Source: Beroe ovata (taxonomy: Eukaryota; Ctenophora; Nuda; Beroida; Beroidae). From it: DNA of 34,351 bases. The position numbers and the translations under genes were made by a program. The notes below the pieces were generated by a model. It did no database searches. It saw nothing but the letters and a program-made list of their open reading frames with translations, and was not told where the DNA came from. Shown one piece after another: positions 1 to 8,966 of the stretch. The stretch covers positions 364,696 to 399,046 of the forward strand of contig CAMPET010000040.1 of NCBI GenBank assembly GCA_946803715.1, read 5' to 3'. Numbering within the stretch: the first letter of the stretch is position 1; each line of letters opens with the position of its first letter.

Positions 1-45
1 GTGTGTGTGTGTGTGTCTGTGTGTGTGTCTGTGTGTGTGTGCCGT
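1..45. repeat. (GT)n microsatellite
   Basis: The window opens in a GT/GTCT dinucleotide tract. It lies upstream of the first visible CFAP96 exon, so it is probably intronic. Bases 46-288 show no exon I can support. Confidence 0.9.
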
Positions 46-288
46 TTCCAAGCAACTGCAGGGCACCTCCTCTTTCGATATCCACCCCAAATTGATATAC
101 AACGAGACATTACATTGTCTATCAGTATCAGTATAAATATTGAGACCGATATAAACTTAGACATCCCAATGCATATCTTCATTGAATGGAGAAAGCTTAT
201 ACAAAGTCTCGGTGTCAGGGAAAAGTATCTCGCTCATGACTCAAATTGCAGTCTCAATAATTGAGACTCAATTAAGACCCAATTTCAG

Positions 289-1283
289 CAAGAGAGGAAG
301 GAGAGTAAGAGGAAGATGGTAGGGGGCTCGTTCAAACTGAACATTCATCCCAAGGAGTACTTCCAGGAAAACCCGTTCCGGGCAGATAAACGTAATAATA
401 ATTTCCAACACTCCAAATCAACATAAACATCGCTAAGAATAATGTTTACCCTCTGAGTCAGAGTGGATCGTCAGTCTTTTTCTATGTAATCTCAAATTTA
501 AACTAGAAACCTTTCTTCAGCTCTACCCCCAGCCAAGACACCGAAGGAAGCCGCCAAACCCAAACCCACCCCCTTCAAACCAACATCCCCGGCAAAACTG
601 GCAAGTTGGAAAATATACTTAAATTTGAGTTAAATTGTAATGAGAAATTAGAATGGGCAATGAACCTATCAATATCTATCCCTTCAGATGGCTAACTGTA
701 AAGATGGCACCTTCACAAAATATCCTGTTCACCCGGTAGACGGATACGCAGTGAAAGCTAAGAAACCACTAGGACCAAAATATGGAGTGAGTGTGTTATT
801 TTGGTGACTAAAAATTGACGCTTCAATCCTGCAACATTCAGATTGCAGATTTTTCTTCAAATCTCCAATGCCTTTTGAAATGTCATTCGAATAGAATTTG
901 TTCAAATTTCCGACGAATTTCGATCTCCAGGTGGCATATCCACCTGCCGTTCCGAAATCAAGACCGACGGACTCACTAGTCAGACGAAGCGTTGTCAAGT
1001 AAGAGATTTGTAATGGAGAAGGGGGAGGGTGGTGTCAAGTGAGAGGGGGAGGGTGGTGTTAAGATAGATGGTTTCGTGGGACAGCAGGGCAAGGGGGGAG
1101 GGCTTTTAATTTTCCTATTTCTAAGATTTGAAGAATTGAATTGAAAGTTCCTGGGTGTGAGACCAGATATATTGTGACTTGGGCGACACCAAAATTCAAA
1201 ATTTTCCACCTCCAAATTTGAAATCCTCATCTTTCAGGAGTGTGAACGCCCAAAACTTCGCAACAGTACAATCAGTATTCTAA
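289..1283 (+). CDS. CFAP96: CFAP96 (C4orf47 homologue), C-terminal exons, 5' partial
   Basis: Last five exons of the cilia- and flagella-associated protein 96 family, a small axonemal/centrosomal protein. Exons are 289-391, 533-600, 688-786, 931-998 and 1238-1283 (TAA); phases agree throughout. Family signatures in order: GSFKLNIHPKEYF (vertebrates: PFKLNLHPKDYF), TPFKPTSP, DGTFTKYPVHPVDGY, PKSRP, and a C-terminus ending SVNAQNFATVQSVF that matches the vertebrate ending in length and pattern. The second intron uses a GC donor (CTG|gcaagt at 600/601), which keeps the frame. The N-terminal two thirds lie off the left edge. The identification comes from remembered family sequence, not from a search. 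Confidence 0.85.
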
Positions 1284-2244
1284 TTGGATGGGGAAGGGAT
1301 ATACGAATCGTACCTGTGATGAAGACAGGATGACTATAATCAGCATGCAGTCCTCTTCCATCTTCGAGAGGGCAGGATGGACTGGGAGAGGGTTGGACTT
1401 TCTTCAGAGTCTTGTGCATGGATGGGGTGAAATGCCATATGTTGGAGCTACGAATGAGATATTCGGGAATGAGTGAATGATAATATCTATGATAATATCT
1501 AGAAGTTGGTTCGGAACTTTGATCAAATCCATAAATCATAATTTAAATTTGAATGGTTTAAGTCATAATTTAATGGTGAAGATCATGTCAATGTCTTTCT
1601 AAATCTAAGAAAATGAACATGAATATGATAAAAAATCTTGAAGCATGTTGTACATTGTAGCGGAGCTTTGAACGAAATTATCAATTTTTATTTTTAATGT
1701 CAGTCTGCTTCATTCTCCACTCAAAGTCAAAATTCAATTCAATTTCAACAATATTTCGGATTCTTTTCAGACTTGGAGAAATACCTGAAGATCTTGGTGA
1801 GATATGAAGAACTGAGAATGAAAGATGGGTTGAATCGACAATTATAAATATTTTTTTCATTTTAAGGATCATTTCATAAAAAAAGTGTCGTACAATCATC
1901 GTCATTCATTACCTAAGCAATTGGCGGCGGAAATGTTCAAAACATGTCCTCTTCGATACTCTTTTACTTTAAGTTTAGTTCATAGTTGAAGGTAGTAGCA
2001 TAAGCAGTTATATCAACTGTGGCGGTAATGAAAAACGATGAAAATGGCAAAAACAGAGCAGCTGAATAAGAATTCGATCCAACGTATAAAAATCTTCTCA
2101 GCCAGTTTACTGGCGAAACTTTCGCGACAAGCAGCCCACTTACAACAGTTTTAACCGAACTTGCAACGTCTAATGGGGATGATTCAGCTGGGCAATTCCT
2201 TCTCAGGGTCTTCAGGAATAACATCATCATTCCTCTCACATAAA
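1284..2244. other. intergenic / 3' flanks, no gene seen
   Basis: Lies between the CFAP96 stop and the proposed last exon of the minus-strand Gly/Ser-rich gene. Short ORFs on both strands here have no family resemblance or splice-phase support. I see no RNA gene or repeat, and nothing else supportable. Confidence 0.5.
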
Positions 2245-4999
2245 TCACGATTCCAAATCGGTATCTTCTCGGTTTATCTGATCACTGATGTACAAAGCAC
2301 ATAAAAAGCGTGACAAAACAGCTGCTTCAAAACGGGGACGCTTTCTCAGTCAATATCATGTTAAGTCTTTCAGCCCCTTCATCACTGGTCATTTCAATTA
2401 GAAGTCAGTTGGTCCCGCCAAAATGTGGACTGATTCAAATCCTATACTGATAAGAATTCCAGATATTTATGCGGGAGTATTTCTTTCGAAACTCTGTGAT
2501 TTGATCCTAAGAGTTAAAGAATCGCAGAATCGGACTTAGTATCATCACTGAGATGAACGCTGCATCATCATCCACTTTGTCATCATTCCATTCTCACAGA
2601 GATATTATATTGATGGTGATGTTTGGTTATCGAACTGGTGATGTTTCATCACTTTCTTTTCTTTCCGCCGAATTCTTGCTCGTATATGGCTGATAAACAC
2701 TGAAAATGGCAGAAATATAATATTGTAGTACAGGCTTTATGATTGCTAGAGCTGTTAAGAGCAACAAGTCCTAGCCTTGTTATGCAATATGCAAGCTCCA
2801 GCCAAAATTTGAGAAGAAAATGAAATTCCTCCACTCGATAAAAACTGCTCACCAATCCATTAAAACTGGAGGATAGCGATCCAGCACTTGATTCTGACAC
2901 ACTCCTCCCCAATCTGCGGTGTCCTCCTTCCCCTCCGGACCCAGATGAGGCGTGGTGTCTGTTCCTGTCGTTACCTCCGTTATAGTTCCCTGGGTGGGGT
3001 GGTGTCAATCAGCCCGAGTGAACAAAGTGGTGGTACTACGCTGAAAAGTTAACAAACCCTGGGCGAGTGGTGTCAAGACATACTGGTGCCAATTATTGAC
3101 CAGCTAAAATAGTGTCAGGCATTGATCATGAGAAGTAGTCTGTAGTGTGAACAATGTGGTGTCAACACTCACCCAGATTTCCGAATCCTCCAGCAGAACC
3201 TTCACCTTGCGAGTGTGGTGTGTTCAGAGCAAATCCGCGACTGCCCATGCTACTGTTCGATGAATAGCCTGAAACACAACGAGAATTGGAAAACCAAGGC
3301 TCGGGTTCGAACTTCCAAAAGATCGCTTGATCAATGATCATTATCAACCTAAGGTAACTTCTTGAGCACGCTTTTGCAGAAAATCTCGAAGTTTTGCGCG
3401 TGACTTCCTATCAAAGAGGTTATCTCCTAATTTTCTATTTTTAGACTGCCATGAGAAACTTGCTGAACGAGTTTGCGGAAATTGAAATATAATCTGGCAA
3501 TAACATGATAGCCTTTATCTCCTCAATTTGATTACGCCTGGGAGAAATATTGAGGAAAGATTGAGGCCAATTTTCAAGGGAGTGTCACTCGACGTCAAAT
3601 CTTGAACTGAAAATTTTGAACCGCTGTCGTCAATTCTCAAGATAAGAGAACATGAGAACTCAGAGGAAATAAGAATGATGTCGATTAACAGCTAGGTCAA
3701 ACTTGCGGAAGCAAAACATTGAGAAGAAAGAGAGAAACATCCGTTGGTTGGTTGAGGGCAGTCGACAACCATTGATTCCAAACCACAGTACACACACAGA
3801 CACAAATACGAAATATAACCATCTTACCTGAATCGCATATGCTGTGCGATCTCCTATCCTTGGTAGATGAACTCTGGTGGGTCGCAGCTAGACCTCCACT
3901 AGACCCACCACCTCCTGAAATGGGGGCGTGTAGGTGAGATAATAATCGAGAAAAACTTGGGCTTATCTGACCCTTTTCCTTTATTGTGCCCACCCCACGC
4001 TCATATCCCACTCCTGACCCCGGTGCCCACCCCACGATCATGCATATGCCCCAACCCACGATCATGCCCCACCCCTGATCCCGGTGCCCACCCTTGACCC
4101 CAGTGCCCACCCCAGCACCCCGGGGCCCCCCCCAACCCCGGGGCCCCCCCCCGCGCCCCGGGGCCCACCCCCGATGGGGCGCCGCCCCCCCACCCCCGGG
4201 GCGGGCACCCCGAGGCCCCCNTTAACATAATTAGATGTTTAATCAAACATAATTAGTGTCATTAATCCGTACTCCGTAGTCATATTTATCATCAATAATA
4301 CGTTAGCAGCTCTGTGCGCATCAATACCATTTAGCTATTAGTAAGCAACATTTTGTCCAATTTGTCGAAAAACAACACTCCCGAGATTCATGTAACCCTA
4401 GCAACCATTACATCCAATTCCAGGATTGATTGATTGATTGACGTAAGGCAGAGACTATATACATGACCACCTGTAACCCTTTATTAATCAAATCAGACCC
4501 CTAAAACAGCCTCTTCATTTGGCATTGTGAGACTTTGTCTGGGAAATGGTGACATTTTCCTTGTATTCAGGAAATTTTCGTCGTTCTTAATGTTATTCAA
4601 TATATTTCGCAACCAGATTTCCGCTGACGTTTTAAGAATTTATCAATTTTGTTACAAATTTGGGTCAAACCCATAGGGCCCTAGCGACCGATCAAAATAG
4701 AGGCACAAAGCATCCATAGCAACAGCACAACGCTTACCCCTGCGCCGATTCCGCACGTGACGAGTTATGGTTGCTATGGGAATTTGAATTCTCTCGCTGC
4801 TTACTTAAATACTCCCTCATCCGTCGTTCCAGTTCCTTTTCCCTGCAACGACACGGATAAAAAACACAAGGAAATATTTTTTACAGAGAACAAACCTTCG
4901 CTTGGATAGAGGTGGGGGCATAGGTTTTCCCGCGGTTTTAGAGGACTTTTCGTTGGCGTAGTTTTCGAGAGCCTCCATGTAGTCGTTGTTTATTGGCAT
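2245..4999 (-). CDS. Gly/Ser-rich basic protein, copy A (exon 2 lost in gap)
   Basis: Function not recognised. Exons on the minus strand are 4896-4999 (ATG at 4999), [exon 2 missing, replaced by minisatellite plus N], 3828-3914, 3173-3268, 2853-2989 and a proposed final exon 2245-2277. The final exon starts in the right phase and gives a short acidic end, INREDTDLES-stop. The product starts MPINNDYMEALENYANEK. It is dominated by Gly, Ser, His and Asn, and carries basophilic-kinase/14-3-3-like sites: RRSHS and GRSVSES here, KRRSAS at the exon 1/2 junction in copy B. With exon 2 borrowed from copy B it would be about 200 aa. Promoter-side sequence holds X-box-like motifs. The last exon is the least certain part. 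Confidence 0.65.
4003..4220. repeat. C-rich minisatellite (G-rich on minus strand)
   Basis: Degenerate units based on GACCCCGGTGCCCACCCC, decaying into runs of C and GGGGCC just before the N at 4221. It lies in the intron between exons 2 and 3 of the Gly/Ser-rich gene. The same unit reappears immediately after the N at 7142, so the true array is broken in both copies. The minus strand has several G-runs that could form quadruplexes, which may explain the assembly breaks. Confidence 0.85.
4221..4221. other. single N, assembly break
   Basis: An N follows the minisatellite. Compared with copy B, the sequence jumps from the array straight to ttaacataattag (7346 onward in copy B), deleting exon 2 and its flanks. 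The true gap size is unknown. Confidence 0.9.
4392..4783. promoter_or_regulatory. X-box (RFX)-like motifs upstream of Gly/Ser-rich gene, copy A
   Basis: Three RFX-type half-site pairs occur: GTAACCCTAGCAAC (4392-4405, fits GTNRCC-N2-RGYAAC), GCATCCATAGCAAC (4710-4723, one mismatch) and, on the minus strand, ATTCCCATAGCAAC (4770-4783, fits RYYNYYWWRRNRAC). However, the ATG of the minus-strand gene is at 4999, so these sites lie inside its long first intron. They could act as an intronic enhancer or mark an internal promoter. RFX factors are the classic activators of ciliary genes; the assignment is by motif only. Confidence 0.4.
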
Positions 5000-5094
5000 T
5001 GATATCGGGTTTTGCTCTTGCTATACAGAGTGGTGTCAGTGTGTGTGTGTCAATGTCAGTCAATATTACTAAGTTATCAAAATACCGAAACTTA

Positions 5095-5351
5095 TTATAA
5101 CACACTAGAATTTAGAAATGCAAAGTGGAATGAAAGCAACACAGACATGTATATAGTTGCCAAAACAACCCCTATAAATAGTAGAAACATGAATATGTTT
5201 GTGGGCAACATATTGCTGACAACATGAGAAGCCTGATGTTGTACCAAAGTTTCGAGTTGGTTGACGCGTTCTACATGAGAGCGTAATATCCCAGCAAAAT
5301 TCTCCAAGACAAATGCAGCTGTTGCAAATATTGGAACTTCAGAATGAAAAA
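5095..5351 (-). CDS. C-terminal exon of a membrane-anchored protein, copy A
   Basis: Proposed last exon: acceptor ttaacag at 5352, phase 1 entry, 84 residues, TAA at 5095-5097. It shows a helical segment with heptad-like hydrophobics (AFVLENFAGILRSHVERVNQ), then one hydrophobic membrane span (IFMFLLFIGVVLATIYMSVLL) close to the C-terminus. The stop lies 96 bp upstream of the ATG of the Gly/Ser-rich gene on the same strand. Upstream exons cannot lie between here and the N at 5540; they would be to the right of copy B. Identity unknown. Confidence 0.45.
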
Positions 5352-5539
5352 CTGTTAATATGTTGTTGCAGAATTTCGTCTTTCTATAACACGTGGAACT
5401 ATAAGTAAAGCTGAATATATGGACCAAGTTGCTAAAAATAGACTTCAAGTGACGAAGTTCTATTACACAGCGAGCGGCGATGAGATGATGAAATGCACGT
5501 ATAGTAGTATGACTCACACTGCGCGTATGTGAGCAAGAC

Positions 5540-5540
5540 N
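5540..5540. other. single N at the junction of the two repeat copies
   Basis: Copy A stops and copy B begins at this N. Such placement is expected when two contigs carrying alternative alleles are scaffolded end to end. Confidence 0.9.
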
Positions 5541-6043
5541 TCAATATCATGTTAAGTCTTTCAGCCCCTTCATCATTGGTCATTTCAATTAGAAGTCAGT
5601 TGGTCCCGCCAAAATGTGGACTGATTCAAATCCTATACTGATAAGAATTCCAGATATCTATGCGGGAGTATTTCTTTCGAGACTCTGTGATTTGATCCTA
5701 AGAGTTAAAGAATCGCAGAATCGGACTTAGTATCATCACTGAGATGAACGCTGCATCATCATCCACTTTGTCATCATTCCATTCTCACAGAGATATTATA
5801 TTGATGGTGATGTTTGGTTATCGAACTGGTGATGTTTCATCACTTTCTTTTCTTTCCGCCGAATTCTTGCTCGTATATGGCTGATAAACACTGAAAATGG
5901 CAGAAATATAATATTGTAGTACAGGCTTTATGATTGCTAGAGCTGTTAAGAGCAACAAGTCCTAGCCTTGTTATGCAATATGCAAGCTCCAGCCAAAATT
6001 TGAGAAGAAAATGAAATTCCTCCACTCGATAAAAACTGCTCAC

Positions 6044-8121
6044 CAATCCATTAAAACTGGAGGATAGCGATCCAGCACTTGATTCTGACACACTCCTCCC
6101 CAATCTGCGGTGTCCTCCTTCCCCTCCGGACCCAGATGAGGCGTGGTGTCTGTTCCTGTCGTTACCTCCGTTATAGTTCCCTGGGTGGGGTGGTGTCAAT
6201 CAGCCCGAGTGAACAAAGTGGTGGTACTACGCTGAAAAGTTAACAAACCCTGGGCGAGTGGTGTCAAGACATACTGGTGCCAATTATTGACCAGCTAAAA
6301 TAGTGTCAGGCATTGATCATGAGAAGTAGTCTGTAGTGTGAACAATGTGGTGTCAACACTCACCCAGATTTCCGAATCCTCCAGCAGAACCTTCACCTTG
6401 CGAGTGTGGTGTGTTCAGAGCAAATCCGCGACTGCCCATGCTACTGTTCGATGAATAGCCTGAAATATAACGAGAATTGGAAAACCGAGGCTCAGGTTCG
6501 AACTTCCAACAGATCCAAAAGATCGCTTGATCAATGATCAACCTTAGGTAACTTTCTGAGCACGCTTTTGCAGAAAATCTCGAAATTTTGCGCGTGACTT
6601 CCTATCAAAGAGGTTATCTCCTAATTTTCTATTTTTAGACTGCCATGAGAAACTTGCTGAACGAGTTTGCGGAAATTGAAATATAATCTGGCAATAACAT
6701 GATAGGCTTTATCTCCTCAATTTTATTACGCCTGGGAGAAATATTGAGGAAAGATTGAGGCCGATTTTCAAGGGAGTGTCACTCGACGTCAAATCTTAAA
6801 CTGAAAATTTTGAACCGCTGTCGTCAATTCTCAAGATAAGAGAACATGGGAACTCAGAGGAAATAAGAATGATGTCGATAACAGCTAGGTCAAATTCGCG
6901 GAAGCAAAACATTGAGAAGAAAGAAGACAGAAACATCCGTTGGTTGGTTGAGGGCAGTCGACAACCATTGATTCCAAACCACAGTACACACACAGACACA
7001 AATACGAAATATAACCATCTTACCTGAATCGCATATGCTGTGCGATCTCCTATCCTTGGTAGATGAACTCTGGTGGGTCGCAGCTAGACCTCCACTAGAC
7101 CCACCACCTCCTGAAATGGGGGCGTGTAGGTGAGATAATAANTGACCCCGGTGCCCACTGCTCACATTACCTCCTCCACCCCCACCCCCGTTGAAGAAGG
7201 ACCATTTCCCGTCCCGGGCCCGCTTGTCTGTGGGAACATACTGCTGGAACCTCCTCTCATTCTCGCCACTGCTACTCCCAGAGTTCCCAAACGAGTAACT
7301 CCCGAGTGAAGCTGATCTGGGGGGTGGGAGATGAGGGGGTGAGTTTAGCATAATTAGATGTTTAATCAAACATAATTAGTGTCATTAATCCGTACTCCGT
7401 AGTCATATTTATCATCAATAATACGTTAGCAGCTCTGTGCGCATCAATACCATTTAGCTATTAGTAAGCAACATTTTGTCCAATTTGTCGAAAAACAACA
7501 CTCCCGAGATTCATGTAACCCTAGCAACCATTACATCCAATTCCAGGATTGATTGATTGATTGACGTAAGGCAGAGACTATATACATGACCATCTGTAAC
7601 CCTTTATTAATCAAATCAGACCACTAAAACAGCCTCTTCGTTTGGCATTGTGGGACTTTGTCTGGGAAATGGTGACATTTTCCTTGTATTCAGGAAATTT
7701 TCGTCGTTCTTAATGTTATTCAATATATTTCGCAACCAGATTTCCGCTGACGTTTTAAGAATTTATCAATTTTGTTACAAATTTGGGTCAAACCCATAGG
7801 GCCCTAGCGACCGATCAAAATAGAGGCACAAAGCATCCATAGCAACAGCACAACGCTTACCCCTGCGCCGATTCCGCACGTGACGAGTTATGGTTGCTAT
7901 GGGAATTTGAATTCTCTCGCTGCTTACTTAAATACTCCCTCATCCGTCGTTCCAGTTCCTTTTCCCTGCAACGACACGGATAAAAACACAAGGAAATATT
8001 TTTTACAAAGAACAAACCTTCGCTTGGATAGAGGTGGGGGCATAGGTTTTCCCGCGGTTTTAGAGGACTTTTCGTTGGCGTAGTTTTCGAGAGCCTCCAT
8101 GTAGTCGTTGTTTATTGGCAT
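6044..8121 (-). CDS. Gly/Ser-rich basic protein, copy B (last exon absent)
   Basis: Exons 8018-8121 (ATG), 7171-7316, 7024-7110, 6364-6459 and 6044-6180, with phases 2,1,1,1,0 agreeing at every junction. Exon 2, seen only here, encodes RSASLGSYSFGNSGSSSGEN, then QQYVPTDKRARDGKWSFFN and a Gly run. The exon 1/2 junction creates KRRSAS, one of three RxxS-type clusters with RRSHS and GRSVSES. No folded domain is apparent; the protein looks disordered, basic and phosphorylatable. The proposed terminal exon lies left of the repeat start (2245-2277), so copy B is cut at its 3' end. Function unknown. Confidence 0.7.
7142..7142. other. single N, assembly break
   Basis: Copy B jumps from gagataata (3' side of the minisatellite intron) to tgaccccggtgcccact at this N, losing the array that copy A partly preserves. 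Confidence 0.9.
7515..7906. promoter_or_regulatory. X-box-like motifs, copy B
   Basis: The same three motifs as in copy A, unchanged: 7515-7528, 7833-7846 and 7893-7906 (minus strand). They lie in the first intron of the copy B gene. Confidence 0.4.
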
Positions 8122-8216
8122 TGATATCGGGTTTTGCTCTTGCTATACAGAGTGGTGTCAGTGTGTGTGTGTCAATGTCAGTCAATATTACTAAGTTATC
8201 AAAATACCGAAACTTA

Positions 8217-8473
8217 TTATAACACACTAGAATTTAGAAATGCAAAGTGGAATGAAAGCAACACAGACATGTATATAGTTGCCAAAACAACCCCTATAAA
8301 TAGTAGAAACATGAATATGTTTGTGGGCAACATATTGCTGACAACATGAGAAGCCTGATGTTGTACCAAAGTTTCGAGTTGGTTGACGCGTTCTACATGA
8401 GAGCGTAATATCCCAGCAAAATTCTCCAAGACAAATGCAGCTGTTGCAAATATTGGAACTTCAGAATGAAAAA
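8217..8473 (-). CDS. C-terminal exon of a membrane-anchored protein, copy B
   Basis: Same exon as 5095-5351. It enters in phase 1 (TT TTT CAT...). A candidate upstream exon at 12098-12288 ends in phase 1 (TCT C|gtgagt), so a direct join would be in frame across a ~3.6 kb intron; this is only a suggestion. A single hydrophobic span near the C-terminus and a preceding amphipathic helix suggest a tail-anchored or type II protein. No family recognised. Confidence 0.45.
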
Positions 8474-8711
8474 CTGTTAATATGTTGTTGCAGAATTTCG
8501 TCTTTCTATAACAAGTGGAACTATAAGTAAAGCTGAATATATGGACCAAGTTGCTAAAAATAGACTTCAAGTGACGAAGTTCTATTACACAGCTAGCGGC
8601 GATGAGATGATGAAATGCACGTATAGTAGTATGACTCACACTGCGCGTATGTGAGCAAGACGCTTATTACAGTTGTACAAATTACAACTATTATGTCCGT
8701 ATGCTACAAAA

Positions 8712-8852
8712 TTTAAAGTCGACTTTAAAGCTGATTTAAAGCCCAGGTCGGCTTTAAATGCAAAATTTCAACTTTCTCGTATGCAAACCAATTTCTTATC
8801 CCAAATTTTTAAATTTAAAGGGCACCTCCTAAAGTCGACTTTAAATTGGTAT
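8712..8852. repeat. Palindrome-rich patch ending at an N
   Basis: Contains a perfect 18-bp palindrome TTTAAAGTCGACTTTAAA (8712-8729), an inverted pair ATTTAAAGCC / GGCTTTAAAT (8734-8743, 8750-8759) and a second copy of the core, TAAAGTCGACTTTA (8830-8843). The single N at 8853 follows ten bases later. The hairpin potential probably stopped the assembly here. It may be part of a non-autonomous mobile element. Confidence 0.7.
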
Positions 8853-8952
8853 NATACTTTTATTCTGCTGCGCTCGTTTTTGAGCAATAAGTAAAAGCTA
8901 TGACTCAAAATGATGTCACGGCTATAGTCTTGACATGATTCGCAATTTGTTT

Positions 8953-8966
8953 GTTTCCATAGCAAC
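8953..8966 (+). promoter_or_regulatory. X-box-like motif
   Basis: GTTTCCATAGCAAC matches the 14-base RYYNYYWWRRNRAC form of the RFX X-box exactly. It is about 830 bp upstream of the Gly/Ser-rich gene ATG (8121) and 490 bp upstream of the membrane-protein exon. Confidence 0.35.

Larger units (their letters stand above)
2351..5539. repeat. Direct repeat copy A (3.19 kb), haplotype-like duplicate
   Basis: Begins at tcaatatcatgttaagtc and ends at gtgagcaagac just before the N at 5540. It is nearly identical to 5541-8660 apart from scattered substitutions, a few small indels (for example around 3283-3350 versus 6474-6541) and the region by the internal N at 4221. Copy A holds the left part of a C-rich minisatellite and lacks exon 2 of the gene it contains. 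It probably represents one allele of a single locus. Confidence 0.9.
5541..8660. repeat. Direct repeat copy B (3.12 kb)
   Basis: Second copy of 2351-5539. It contains the right part of the minisatellite after the N at 7142 and the Gly/Ser-rich gene exon 2 that copy A lacks. At 8661 it runs into unique sequence, whereas copy A ends at an N. Confidence 0.9.

Noticed and set aside
1964-2248. 94-codon minus-strand ORF with a hydrophobic stretch
   Set aside because: No family match, and it overlaps in another frame the proposed final exon of the Gly/Ser-rich gene. It contains a good donor (GTT|gtaagt), but no acceptor in matching phase was found.
3295-3315. GGTTCGAAC resembling a tRNA T-loop (B box)
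   Set aside because: No A box or acceptor stem at the right distance, and the second repeat copy carries substitutions inconsistent with a tRNA.
5012-5227. 71-codon plus-strand ORF present in both repeat copies
   Set aside because: Antisense to the membrane-span exon and rich in simple-sequence codons; a shadow ORF.
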